Below are positions 11,801 to 26,800 of a DNA stretch of 64,000 nt, in pieces. The notes beneath the pieces are model-generated. The model was not told the origin of the DNA. It did not search any database and was given only the letters and a program-made list of their open reading frames with translations. The stretch is from Gyrodactylus bullatarudis. Lineage: Eukaryota; Platyhelminthes; Monogenea; Gyrodactylidea; Gyrodactylidae. The DNA is taken from assembly GCA_012064415.1 (NCBI GenBank), contig SSNU01000063.1, forward strand, positions 1,025,739-1,089,738, written 5' to 3'. The translations under genes were made by a program, and so were the position numbers. Each line of letters begins with the position of its first letter. Positions within the stretch are counted from its first letter, which is position 1.

Positions 11801-14800
11801 CAAGTTAGAGATTTCTGACCTAATAAATCAGAATTTTTGAGGAAATTTGACCCTTACTCGTGTGATCGACCCAGAAAATTGGATCAGATCAAGAAGAAAA
11901 AAAATTTTTTTCAACCCTGACTTGTTGATCGAAGATCATTCTAGATTCCGCTCTCGAAAAAACCAGTAAAGTGAATTTTTTTTTCTTAAATCAGGTTTAC
12001 TTTCAAGTATTTTGATTTTATTTCGAATATAAAATTTTTCTTTTCATTAGTTTTCATTTCATTCCAAAAATTCATTTAAAAATTGAAATTCAATGGTATT
12101 TTTGTCCTTAAAAAAATAAATAATGAAAGGCATACTTATGAGTAAATATACAAATTAATGAAAATTGATTTTTAATCAAAAATAAGAATTCATTTCTGTC
12201 TATAGACCACTTCGAAGCCCATGATAAATTGCGTATTTTAATTTAAAATTGAAGGAAATTCAATATTAGGCCGTTCGAATCCCAGTTTTCTATCTTCATT
12301 TTCACAAGAGAGTTTCAACAAAATTTATCCAATAAGTGAATTAAGCTTTCAATAGGATTCAGATCAGGGTTTTAGCTTGAAAGTTTTTATGAGTTGTGAG
12401 CCTGTTGTTTCTAAACAAGCTTACAGTCTAAAGAGATTAAAGAAAAAATTACAGCAGCTGAAGACGAAGATGAGTTCACAGCCAGATAATTTGAAGCCTG
12501 TTTTTATTTCTTCTCTGAAAAAAATTCGATGTCTTTTGGTATCTATTGAAGCTTTCAGCAATTATTTATTTCTTAATCTCTCATATTGTGAAGATTCTTG
12601 ATATTTTCAAGCCGAGTTAAAATTAATCAAAAAATGCTGATTACAAACGTAAATTCAGTTATATTTTATAAGTGTGTGTTGAAAATTAAAATTTAAACAA
12701 AAAGTAATTGAAAAACAACTTTTGTTTTAAAATAATAAATATTAATTTTATGAACTTGAATAAAATTAGTGATTCTGAAAATTTGCTCTAAAAATTTAAT
12801 GATAAAATCTTTTTGAAGAATTTTTTCATTAATTAACTTCTGATGGTCTTTTGATTTCTCTGAAAAAATCTTTTTGTCATCGTCCTTGTCCCCAGAACAA
12901 TATTTCTCACAATTTTGAAGGCCTCTAAAATTTTTAATAATGGATCTTCAGATCACAAAATTTCTTAATCTTTAATTTAATTTCTTATTTTTATGTTTCT
13001 GCCTTCAATTCTGTTGAAAAATGAATAGATTCTTGGTTTCGGCATATGCGAAGACTATTTTCAGAACAGCTTTAGGCGCCTATAAAAAGGCACTTATTTT
13101 TTTGAGTCATATTATATGACTTTTAAAATTTTCCTACTACTTATGAGTAAATATTAATGAATATAAGATATAAATGTTTATTTCATTCAGTTAAATATAA
13201 AAAAACATAATTTTCAAATCTGTCATCTTTAAATTGGCGTCTATCATTTAAGAAATATTTCATTCTTGAGAATCACCTCGCAATCAACATCGCAAGAAGT
13301 ACACTGAGCAGTTGACATCAGGCAATATTGATGCGGGGAAATACTAGGATTCTCTCGGTTGATAATTTCTATAATAGGATTTTTCTTGAGGCGCTTTTGG
13401 AGGTAAACTTGAAGGCAAATAGGATCTTGATAGAAATTTAGTTTCTGAAGGATATTAAAACCTTCATAGATTGTTAAGGATTTAGATTCAAACTTATTTA
13501 TTAGGGGTAAAATTGATCCATAGTTTAGTTGAATCTCTGATAAATCACTTATTAGACTTTCATTCACCACAGCTTGTTCTGCTTTTATATCAGTTTCAGT
13601 TTTTTCTGTCATTTTAGAAACAATTCTTTGTATTTCAGGCAAATGCTGGCTATAGTATTGTGCTGCTTCAAGCCAGGTTCCCTACCTTGTGAGTATTGGT
13701 GCAGGTGGTTGACCAATTTCATCAAACATAGCTTGATGATGTCGATTTTTAACAACTAGAGCCTTAACCGTTGATATTAGGTCATTGACTGTTTTGTATG
13801 ACTCTTTAATTTTCATCGCCAAATTGTGAAGTAAATGAGCAAGACATGTTATATGAAAAAGATTTGGATAACTCATTTTGAGATGATTAGTAGCAGCTGT
13901 ATTATATTTTGCTGCATCAGTTATCAGGAGTTGAAAGTTCTGAGGTATTATATTAAAAGACATGAGTGTTTGGTTGATGTATTGGATAAGTTTGGTCGTA
14001 GTCAAGGATTCTGATAGAAGATAGGACCTAAGTAGTGTGGAAATTTCTGGCTTCGTTAAATCTCCACCCATGAAATTTAGATACTTTTGGCCGTTTATTT
14101 GAGATTCGTCGGCAATTATAAAAACACTATCTTTCAAGGTTTCCGTCTTCACTGTTTGAATTTTTTGATCATACAATTCACTGGCTTATTTCCGATACGA
14201 TTCATGAGAAAGAATATTGAATGAAAAATTTTCCATGAAGAAAGACTTCACTTTGGGTTCTTCAAGTTTTGTTAGAGGTAATCCAAGACTTAAGAATAGT
14301 TCTGCTAGATCTTTATGAACTTTTTCATCTCGATTTTGTATGAATGTCTGTGTTTTTGAACTAGAGGAATTCGTGAGTTTTCGTTTATGTCGATCCGTTA
14401 TGAATCATGATAATAAACCAATTTTCTTACGAATTTATTTTTTTCAATATGCCACTTACTCTTGGATAAACCATTGTTAAAAATATATTTAAATTTGAAA
14501 TTTTCAGGGGTTTCATGACTTTTTCTTTTTTACGATGTGTATTTATTTATTATTATAATTACCAGTGCAAGTGCTCCCATGCATTATGAAAATCGATTTT
14601 TTCTGCATTTTCAAAAAAAGTTTATTATACCCTAAAGCTAGACGAATCTTTTCTCTCCACGCTAAAGATTATTTCGAATCAATGCAGGGTACACTTTCCA
14701 ATATGAATAAAAAGTCGAGTCTCTGGAATTTAATCACAACCTCAAATTAAAAAAAACCATCATTGCTAGTAATATTTTCCTATTAAATATTAGCGTTTTA

Positions 14801-17800
14801 GTCGAAATGTATTATTTCGTTATTTCTTGCTAAATTTTAACACATTTAAGACTCAGAAAAGTTTTGTACCCTTTTTAAAATATTTTTGGATCAAATTAAA
14901 TTTTTCCCGCAGTTAAAACTAGATGCATTTAATTTGAGCCTTTAAGATTTTGTATCAGTGTAATAGGATCCTGATTTAAAAAGGAAATCAATATGGACAT
15001 CAAGACTCAAAAATAGCCATATTCGATTTCATTGACCAGTCAACATCATAGAAAACAACTTATGATCACCTAATTATCCTTATGCTCATTATTAATGAGT
15101 CATTAGCAATATTAGCATAAATTTAAAATTCAGAAAATGGTAATGTTTTGTGTCAATTGTTTTTCTCGTCATGAGGTGCATTGGAATCTGGATTTGAAAC
15201 AATCTTACCAGACTTTAAAGCTACACATAGTTAATATGAAGATGAGAGTTTATGATTTTTACAAAAATCTCAATTTCACATCAAGAAATCTAGATCATGA
15301 GGCCCAATTTTGAGATATGAAGAAAAATAGAAAAATAAATTTTGAGGAAATTATGGCACATTTCAAATCTCAAAGTAGCGTTAAATTCCCATTTTTTGAA
15401 CTTTGAGTTGAAAATTTTTTGCTGATTTCAAAGTGAGAGAATGATCAAAAGTTGAATTTTAGGACCACATCAATAAATCTTGATCAAATTCGATTTCTTG
15501 ATGGAAAAATTGAGATTTTGCAAAAATCATAAATTCTCATCTTCATATTAACTAGCTTTACTTTAATCATGTGTGATTTGAAATATTTCAATTCAGATCC
15601 TGTTTTTATTCGGAACAAAGAACTATTCTTGCATTTGAATAGGTGTTTCTTCTAATTGCCATCTTTCTCTTCTAATTTTTCAATTCTAGATATGTCTTGC
15701 TCAAATTTCTCTTAATCCTCGTTGTTTCAATTATTCCAGATAGAAATAAAGGCCTGAGATGCTATATTCATTTTTGAAAATTATTCTCTTCTCATTTCTC
15801 AGTGAACAAAACATCATTAAAATGCCCAACTCTTGGCTAATCGATATCTGGCGTCAATTCAAATATTTTTATCTTTCCTCAAGTATTACTAAATTACTAT
15901 TAAGCAGTTGCATTTATCCATTAAACATTTCATAATTTATTATCTTTCGATATTCAGTGTGAAATTCTTCATTTCCCTTGGTAAGATAAGCAAACGATAA
16001 AGGGATAACATTGATTTATTATTACGTATTACCATCATTAATGTACAGTGTAAAATGTATTTATTTATGATTATCATTGGGATTTCAGTAGAGAATTTAC
16101 CATTTCCAAACAACATCTTACCGTAAGCACATATGGTTGACATAATTTTTAAATTTCCCTTCCTTGATACATTTCCTTATAAGCATCGAGAATGCGCAAA
16201 ATTACAGGATTATAGATGGAAAAATAATCAAAGCTTAGATTATTACTGAAATCAGAAAGATGAAATTCTTGATCATACTCAATATTTATGCATTTAATCC
16301 CAAGAAATTATGATACTTGACTTATTTATGCATATTTAGAAATAAATCTTTTGAATTGTTAAAGTCTTTAGAATTATAATATTGAGTCAATATTATTGAC
16401 CAAAGTCAATAATAAAGGGCTAGTATCGATTTTTTAATTATTTTCACCAACAGTACAATAGACCGGTATTATTTCCAAAGTAGTATCATATTTTAAAAGT
16501 TTTCTATTATACTATCAATACTAATAAATTTTTCAAAACAGTAAATAACATACCAATATATATTTTCAGAATTAGCATTAGTTTGATGAAAAATAACTAA
16601 TCAAATTAATTTTGAAAAAAAATGTATTCAAATATAGTCTTAAAGTCAGTAAAATTAAACAAATAAGGTCGATAGATATCAGAATAAGATATTTTTTGCC
16701 TACTGAAAGAATTCTTTTAGGTTTTCCTCTTTTACGTGGACCAGACTTTGGTTTCAGATTATATGATTTTAGACCATCCAAATCAGAGAAATTAAATTCA
16801 GAACTGTACATTTTTTTCAATTCTGCCATTTTGTAATAATTCGGAGGGTAGTCTTCGAGTGCTTTTGGCGAAGTTCCATTAAAGATGAATTGCTTGATTC
16901 GGAAATATTAGATGTGATATTACCTAATCTGTAGGTGGGAAAAAGGCTCAATATTCGAAGGTCTAGACTTTTTAAAATGTTTCTAAGAGAGTATGTCCAA
17001 GTAGACTCAGATTTTGAACCGACATCTTATTTCACAATTCGAAATGTGTTCAAACTCAAAAACTAACTTCGAAACTCATTTAATGGCTTTCATTACACGT
17101 CTCAATTCAAAATAATGCTTGAAGTTCATTGTTCTGTCGAAGAAGTCCGTACGAAAAAAATCGGGCTAAAAGTCTGACTCTACCCTAGTAATCAGTGATA
17201 AGAAATGAAAAATTTTGTGGCTATCATAAAAGATGGATTTTATTCTGCAAATTTTATGTTTTTTGTACATAAAAATTGTTTAAAAACTCACTGAAACGAA
17301 TTATATGTTTCGCTCTCTTCGTCATTTTTATAAAGAAATTAATTATTGATCTCATTGAGTTTAGATTTAAAGAAAATTTTCTAAACAGGAAATTGTATTT
17401 TTTCATTGCTTAACATTCACACTAAACTTTCTTTCCTATCTTCATCCTGTGATTTTTCTACGTAATTAATTTGGACATATACTCGCCTGAAATTTAGAAG
17501 GGTTTCATTTAAATTTACATAATTTATTTTACCATTAATATTATCGATAACTCTTTTTTCGTCCCATAGAATTACATGATAATTTAGCAAGATTTTTTGT
17601 TCCAATAATAATACTTATGATAATAATATTTCCTTATCTCCTTTTCTCTATTGTATGTGGAAAATTGAATTCTATTTTTAGGAATTCCTAGTGTGTATAT
17701 ACAAATTGAGATAAACCATGTTAACATTCTTTCCTCCTGTTTTATTTCACATAAAGTTTATTTGAGATTTCAAGATACTCCCAAACAAACCCTATCGAGC

Positions 17801-20800
17801 ATATATATTTATAGGTGGGAGATCCTAAAATATTTGTAAATTCGCAATTATTTCTTATTTCTTTTCCCTATGAATTGCATTCTTCATTGGAGCCTGTATT
17901 TACTTTGGGCATTATATGGTATTTGGGTAGAAAAATCCTCATGTTGATGATAATTACATCCTCTGCAATATACTTAAGAAAATATTTATAGCTATCTGAA
18001 TTAGAAAATATTATAATCTGAAAAAAAGAAACAAACATCCCTTGTTTCTGCTCTATTAAAAAATTGAAAAAGATTTTACAAATAATTTATCGATAAAATC
18101 TCTTACTTATCTTTATTACCATCTATTATGAATTTTTAATCTTTGTAGTTTTTCGATTTTTTGAATGACTCATTTTTCCAAATTAACCCTTCATACATGA
18201 GACAAGTAACTTTCTTGAAACAAAATTCTGTTTGAAAAATCTGAAACTATAATTTATCAATCACTTTTCTGAAAGAAAAACAAATATTCTTTCGAACAAA
18301 CTTAGATTTATTTCGCTAAAATAATTCATCGAGAAATTATGATATTTTAAGGATGACTCGTAAGAATAGAAAATTTTCATGAAAATAAACGTTTTTTTAA
18401 ATTCACTCAAAGAGATCAAAGAAAGAAGCTTCTAGCGAGGAACCAGACCTGTATAATTCGTAAATTTGATCATTGATCACTTTGAAGTCATAGTCTTGAG
18501 ATATAATAACTATAGGTAACCATTTTTTTGATTATTCTTTATGAGTATATTCTGAAAATAAAATTTTCAATCTCATCAGTGTCTCTGAGATCTTCGAGGG
18601 TTAAATCTAGTTGATATAAAGATCAAAATCGACTATTTTCACAAAAAATCACAATATTTTTCTTCAGATAGTCAGGAGAAAAATAATTTCTTCAATTCCA
18701 TTACGAAATGAGCCGATAAGGTTTTTGTTGTGGTGTTCGAATATTCGCCAAGTATATCCTTTAAAAGAACTCTATGATTTGTAATATTAATCTGTTGTTT
18801 ATATTTAGTTAATTATTATGGTTTACTCAACTTAATAAAGTCCTAGTCTAATATGCCTGCTCAATGAATGCAATCCCAATGAAACTAGATGCCCAAATCA
18901 TCCAATTGCTTGAAATTGAGACAACCTAGTTATCGATCAAAAGCCGACCCAGAAAATCTGAATAATCAAAATAACTCCACTATATCGATTAATCTTCAAA
19001 CTTTCGAAAGAATTTTGGCTCGTTTCCTTCGTGATGATTGGAGTATAATTAGAAAATTCAGATGGTAAAATTTCCCATAGAATGACGAATTTCTCTGGAA
19101 TAAAGCTTTAGATTCTGAAAATAGTCTTCACACTATATATTTTAATATACAAAATTACTCAACGCTAATACTGAACGCTCATCTTAATGGTTTAAATTTT
19201 ATATTGATAAACATTTTTTCCCTTTTTTTTATTTAACTTACAAATTTCGTTTTTTGCATTCTTCTAAATCATATCCAAACCTTAAAAGATAGGGGAGTTC
19301 TGAGCATAAATTTTTACATAGGAATATTTAAATCTCGATAAAAGTTTGTAAATAAATTATACCACCCGAGTCATTCTTGTATTGTTTTCTATTGAAAATT
19401 TTTTTTCATTAGATTATTTTTCTTGAATATATATAAACTTTTTATATTTCACAGTGTACAATCTACATAGATACTGTATTATATTTCCATTAATGTTATT
19501 GATATTTCAAAAGAAAGAGGAAATATTATAAATTATTCACTTGTCATGTAATATCTTTGATGTGTTTTCAATTACTCACTCACTACTAGCATACTTTCTT
19601 TTTACTCGAATCTTCATCTTATTCTATCTTATTTCATTTCCACACTTCACATCTTTTGCCTCTTGCATTGTATTTGTTCATCTTTATTGTTTTCCTTTCA
19701 ATGTTGTCTGCATTTTCAAGTGTGTATGACAACCTCTCGAAATGCAACCAGAGTCTCTCACATATTTCATGCCTATTGCTTAGAAATATTTATTATTATT
19801 ATTTCTATCTTCAAAAAACGCCTTTGAGATTAACATCAACAGAACAGGATCGGATGAAGCTTAGAAATAGATAAATTTCACATTGTCCTTGAGGATACAT
19901 CTTATTTCCCTTTTCTTACAGTTTGTTACACAATCAATAATTTATTTTATTTTTCTTGAAATGATCCATAAACCTAGCTCAACCAGAACTCAAAAGTTGA
20001 ACTTATTAGGTTGTTTCAAAAGTTTAAGGAAAAAATACCATTAAAAATCAATGCAGGTTAATTGATAAATACCATCATGAAAATTAAATGAAATACCATA
20101 TTATATAAATATGTTCATTAGTCATTTCTACACATTTATTCCACCTACTTGTAAGACTATCAATTTATATAATTGCAATTCCCCATTGCGACTAATCTTG
20201 AGAGGTTTGGCCGAGCATTACCCTGTAAAAATGCAATTCCACCAAATCTGGGATATTGCTCTCTGAGCTTAACTTTAATTCAATGTGATGAGCTTCAGTA
20301 ACTGTAACATTAGGTTCAAGCAATTCAAGGTGAATAACCTCTTTCTAACATCAATTTCTTGGCAAATATCAACCTATTATGACTCTCTTTTAAGCTTCTT
20401 ATTAATTTTTATGATAAGTTATCAATCATAGTATTATGGCTTGAATATTGGTGTTGGGCAAGTAACAAGAGTAGACAAATTGGGCTGGGAATTTATTATT
20501 TGAAAGTTGGGCTCATGGGTAACAATATACACAACAGATTAATAATAGAACTCCAAAACAAAATTCAAATCAATTATCGTTTATAATTTTAAACTAATCA
20601 AGCAAAAATTTTGTCAGAAAACTAGAATTCATATTCATCTTTTTTATTATCAAATACATTTCTGAATTGATGAAATACTGTAGTAATGTAACAGTTTTAA
20701 AAATATCACATATAAGCTGGATACTCGAAGATAGATTGGGATTATTTCAGAGGTGCAAAATGTCTAGAATTTTGTTTTTACATTTTATTACATTTATATT

Positions 20801-23800
20801 GTCACTTGTTTTTATTTTTCTTTCTCCACCAAAATATTTTTATGGGATTTGAGAATTTTTAGTGTTTTATTCTTTCCCTATGTATCAAGTTTCTTTGATT
20901 AATTTGTATTACCAGAAATTTAAGATGAAAAAATAGGAAATTTCAATCTCATAAACCTCAAGACCCATATTCATTCTATCAATGGGAGATAATTTTTGAT
21001 TCATCAAGTTGAGAATAAAAACAACTTTTACAGTATTAAATAAACAATAAAAGTTAGATCTTCTATAGATAAGATTTTTTATTCTACAAGTCTATAATTA
21101 TCTCAGAACTTTATTGAGTTATAAAATTGAGACTTTGCTATCGTTATTTTAACGGACTTGAAATCTGAAACTTTGCATTGCATCGTCTAAAATTTAAACT
21201 CTTCAGTAGATGCTGTTTTTTTAATAAATCACCAAGATAGCAAAAGCTATGATGAAGTTGATTTTTCAACTTTCTTTCTTCCTTTGTGGTAACAGATATT
21301 ATAGAAATTGAGCTTTTTGAAACTTATAATATCTATAATTAGATCAGAAAAATGATTGCGTCTACAGCAATCATCAAATTCTCCATCTATCAAATAGATT
21401 CTCATTCCTTATACACTTGGACGATTTCTCTTGTCCTCAATTATGCATTGAGTTTTATCGAAAAAAATACGTATAATTTCTTCGTTATTGATATGAATTG
21501 ATTGCCTCATAGCTGTTTTTCGGAATAGGAGGAATATTATTCAAGAACTGTCTAAAATACATATTGAGAAGTACAAAATTAGTTAAATCACCATACAAAG
21601 TTAGAATAAGACTTGAAATATTTTGATTTTGTCAGAAAAAGAATGGAGTAATTGTTACCAGAATTGGAATATGAATTGTACATGGAAGACCAAAACCAGA
21701 TCCTTACTCAGTTTTATAGGTCGAATCCAAAATAAGTCTTAAGTGTTACTGAAGAATGAATAGTTTCAGTAGCTTAAAATTGTGAGATTAATTTTTCAAA
21801 CAGATTTATTCTTTTCTCAGCCAAGATAAAATTCATAAAAAATATTTCTTCATTTAAATAGAATATGATGAAAAATGTCCTTTCTCAATTTGAGTCAAAA
21901 TTTTACCTATTTTCGTTATAAATTCATATCTATTTATTCAATCTAGAAATGTTGCATCTTGAGAATTTTCTTTTGCCTATGACAAAATTATTTCTATATA
22001 CCCCTTTTTCCTATCCTCTCAATCTCCGTTTGCTTTATTTTGTTTTTCTATTAAACATTAATGATGAACAACTCACATTCATAAGTTGTATTTATCGATG
22101 ATTGATAATCATATCAATCTTGAGAGAAAAAAAGTTCAACAAAAAAAAGAAAAGAATATATTCTTTGATAATTTTCTCCTTTGAATTGCTAAATTCCTCG
22201 GTGTCATGTGTATTTTTTCTCAGTTTTGAAATTTTGATACATAATTTCCTGATGAGAACTATGAATGATGGATTACTTAGGCCAAAAATAAGATTAATTT
22301 CTGTTTATTCATTCTTAGTTTGATCTTTTTATCAAAATATTCATTTCAAGGTCATTAAATAATTATAAATCTCTAACTCTGATTGTCTTGAATACTTTAG
22401 TTATTTTATTCTTTATAGAATCCAATTAGGATTTATTAGTACAAAGAGGCATTATTAGAGAACCCTTGAAGAACCTATCAAACAAACCATATTCATTCTA
22501 AAAATTGAATTATAAAATAACTTGCAATTGAGAATATTTTCTTAATATTCATTAAACAAGATGTAGTAGTTCTTCCTAAGGCTATTTTTTGCTTTCCTAA
22601 GATTGCCAAAATCCCTTTATTAAGAAAAGAAAAAGATTCAAATTTGAGCCATGAAGATTTAGTAAGTTAAATCAAAATTCAATGCAAACCCCAGTACTAA
22701 ATAAAAACATGATATTATAAAAATGGACAAGAAGATCTAAAGAAAATAATAATTGCAATATTTAAATTAGGTATTATCTGGATTATTTTGAAGATAGATA
22801 TCATACTGTCACAATAAATACATACAATTTATAAATTTTCCTCTAAAATATACACAATACTACTACATTATAGTTTTAATTGTATCCTTATAATTGTATA
22901 TCTAATAAAATAAAGTACAGTGTAAAAATCAAATAATTTCAAAGAAATCTAAGCAAGGTAAACATTTCACGTCTCTTTCATCATCCTAATCATCATTTAG
23001 AAGAGGGAATTCAAGAGACAAATGTAGAAATACTCTCTTCCACAAATTGAATGAAGATAATATTAAAATCTATTAACTGTACAAAGAATAAAAAAATAGA
23101 AAAAGACAATATTGCACATTATAAGGAGACAATTCGATTGAAAAATCAGAGGAATACACAGCTAATTTATAGGGTAAACAAGATGAATATATTGCTAAGT
23201 AACAATACTGAATTCGTTAGGGAAACAAACGTTTTTAATCTATTTTATTGTCTTTTATTATGTGATTCAGCAATATAAATTGATTTTTTGTATAGTGGAA
23301 ATTTCTCAAATAATTTAATTTTCAATTCTATTATAATTCCACTCAACTTTCACTACCTAAGTAAAAGATATACCGACAAGTCTTGTATTTAAGAAAGAAA
23401 AATCCGATCGAAAAAATTCTCATGATATCTTAATGTTTAGTTTAGGAGAGCAGATCTTACCAGAATGAAATTCCACATAGTGATGTCTGGCTTTAGTTTA
23501 AAATGAAGTTTAAATGCTTCTGCTGTATTTACACTAAAAGTATTTACAAAATTTTCTTTCAAAATAAATTGTTATTTCGAAAATTTTGAGATTCATTAAA
23601 AGTTGAAAATTTTGAATTCAATTTTCTGAGGGACCAAATTAATTTTAATCGAATTTCAATTTGGCGTAAAAGATTCGTTTTTTGAACTAAAATTTTATTG
23701 ATCTAAAAGTGGCAGAATGGTCAAAAGAAGTTTTCCAGGAGCAGAATTGACAAGAAATCGAAATTCAACTCCAAAACGATTATAAGATAATCTTTAGATC

Positions 23801-26800
23801 AGATTTTGAATAATCGATCTTCTTGTCTGGTCCTGAAAAATTTCTTTTGACCATTCTTCTTTTTCTAAAAATATGGGGTTTTCGTGCAAAATTGAAATTC
23901 GAAAAATTACTATATTTATTAAATAAAAATTATTTTCCAGATTTCTTTTCTGCAAACATCATCCAAGCATTATTATTTTGATTCCAAAAAATCTTTAAAA
24001 TTATTAAATTCCTAATAAAAAAATTGAGATTCCTTTAAAAACCATAGATTACCAATTTTATATCGATTATCTCTATAAATTATTTCTTTGACATAAAACA
24101 TATGAGTTCACTTCCCTTGTGATTTTTGAAAATCTCTCTCTTTCTTGAATAAAAGTTTCGATTTTAGAAAATAAAAATTTCCCTCCTGATCATCTTATAC
24201 AAACAACAATTGAATTATCAGTCAATGAAACATGCACAAAAATATTTCTCTATTCATTCTTACAGGAGAACAAAAAAACTAGTGAAACTCTTTTCTGAAA
24301 TGAATGGATGGGATGGTATATTATTTATGAAAATGATTCTTTAATTTTATCATGTAAAAAAGAGGAAATCATGCCATACACAATCAATCATCTCTCATGT
24401 TAATTTAGGTTTAACCTGATATTTAAGTTCTTCCCCTATATTCAATGTTCTCTTTCTTAGATTATATTTTAAACAAGAATTCAGCTAACGAAGTAAGAAA
24501 CCTTGATTTTTATGGTAACCTTTAAACCAAAATATAATTTAAATTTTTGAGATGTTTAAAATAAATTATTCACTTGTTTCACCAAAAAAAAATATTTGAG
24601 CTTCATTTGATAGAATCAATGTAATTCACCAGTGATGAACCTATAAATTGTTTTATATCCAAAAAAATTTGAATTTAAAAAAGAGAGAAATATTGACCTA
24701 AGTTTTAATAAATTTTATTATAAAACTAATTTTAGATCATTTTTCACTGATTAGAGAAATGTAGTTTTGTTAAAAATTTAAATGCTTATTCCTTAAGTTG
24801 AGGAACTATATAACCCCGAATAATTACTTTGCAATAAATATCAAATTTATGTAAATCTTTAATTTTTGGATAGATCTGGATCAAAAAATTCATGCTCATT
24901 GTCTCTAAATATTAAACTTACAGAAGTTATAAGCAGTTTGATTCATGAAGAGACCGAATTAAGCCGCTTAAAAACATAATCACCAACTTTTTCTTTTTCA
25001 ATTGCAACGTAATAGTGCAAATAATTTAGACTCCAGAAATAATATTCTTTATGGGGTTCGGTAATATTATTTTTTTAATAAAACTTGTATTATTCATAAT
25101 TTAAAATCACTCTCTAAGCAAATCTTCAGATATTTTAATATTCAACTTTGTGTTAAAAAATTTATGAACCTGTTCCACTTATTACGGCGTATTTTCACCA
25201 CTTCATTGATCATTTAGTTTAAAAATGTTTTTCAAAAAATGTCCAGTTTAATTATTTATTATTTTTCAATTATCTAGATCGCTTGAGTATTCATGATGGA
25301 AGTACTATTAAATTGAGTGGAATAACTCCTTCAGATCGGGGATTATATATCTGCTCAGCAGATGTTATTCTTCCGAATATTGATTCAAATGAAGTTTCAA
25401 ATAACTCAACTGTTATTGACCTTGTCAATATATTTCTTGACGTTAGACGTGAGTATTGATATACACAAATGTTTAATGAATACACAATTTTACTAATTGA
25501 TCAAACCCTTTGCATACTATCTGTTCTTTAGTTAATTGATCTATTATAATTTGCCATCTATGAAAAAGGAATGATTTTTTCCTTATTCCTACCTCTTAGA
25601 ATAGTTCTTGAATTTTTGGCAAACCACTATAGATGAGATGTTTGAAGCACCATATTGTCATGACGTTTAGATGATCATTGGCTAGTTGTTTTTAAAAATC
25701 AAAATTAATATTATCCATTATAATAATTATTATAATACAGCTAATTTTATTTATTTTTTTAATTTATCAAGAGAAACCCTTAATCATAAATCATTCCGAA
25801 GCTAAGCAATTTATAAAAGAAGATAAAGATTTTACATTGTTTTGTCAATGGGAAGGTGTTCCTAGGCCAACTGTTTCATGGAACTTCAATCAAAAACCAT
25901 ATGAAGGACCTATATTCAATGATCGAGGTGAGAAAAGAAGTTACATCAACATTAAAAATGCCTCGTCAAATGATTCTGGCTTTTATGAGTGCGTTGTGAA
26001 AAACCTCGAAGGAGTCGCTCAAAAATCTATGCAAGTTGCTATTGGAGGTAAGTGCTTTTCTAATTCAAAATTGAATTCATCTAAAACTTATTGAAAAACC
26101 TATTATTTTGATAGTTTTATTTACTTCTTATAATACAGATTACTTTATGTTTTTTTTCAATCAGTTTAGTTTCATAGACATTTCCTATATTTCTAGCTTA
26201 AATAAAATAAGTAAGTAACTTAGAGAAAAAGACTTTGAATCGGTCTCAGAATCTTTACAAAGTATAACTCTTAATATATTTTTTTTTGTTAGAAAATAAT
26301 TTGTATTTAAAATGAATTAAAATGAGTACATAGAAAAATGGTTCAAAATCATTGAGATGTTATTAGAACATAATAAAATATAAATCTAATAAATAATTTC
26401 AAAGAATCATTCTGGTTTTTAGTGAAGATCTGGATAAAGGAGAGAATGAGTATAATCTATCTTCTTACGAATATGCTGCATAATAGATTTTAAACATTTA
26501 GGATTATCACAGTCGTAAATTTTATACTTATTATTGATTGATTCATAAGATGAGAGTAGAAAGGATTTTTTATAGGATTGATGTCTAAAGTTATAATTAT
26601 GCTCGATCGGAGAAGAAGTTGCTAGGAAATTTTTTACAATAAAAGCATATCTTCGAACCCAAAGAGGCTGAAGACCCGAGGCTAGAATCCGAGAATTATA
26701 TGATTCTAAAAAGGGGAAGAGCCAATATAGAAATTTACTTTGAATTCTTTCAATTTCACGAGCTTGAGAGTTAGTAAGATTGACCAAGAAAGTAGAGTTG

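Larger units (their letters stand above)
9076..25277. other. 16.2-kb first intron of the Ig receptor
   Basis: This intron splits Ig domain 1 between its two cysteines (phase 1, donor GTGAGT at 9076, acceptor TATCTAG ending 25277). Apart from the transposon relics listed separately (9441-9693, 13244-14176, 15215-15560, 16419-16960, 20004-20380, 23640-23900), I see no exon. The many 60-80 codon open frames have no domain, no splice context and a composition typical of A/T-rich random sequence. A vague inverted repeat with a 'cagggttgaaaaaa' core lies near 11700-11960. Confidence 0.7.
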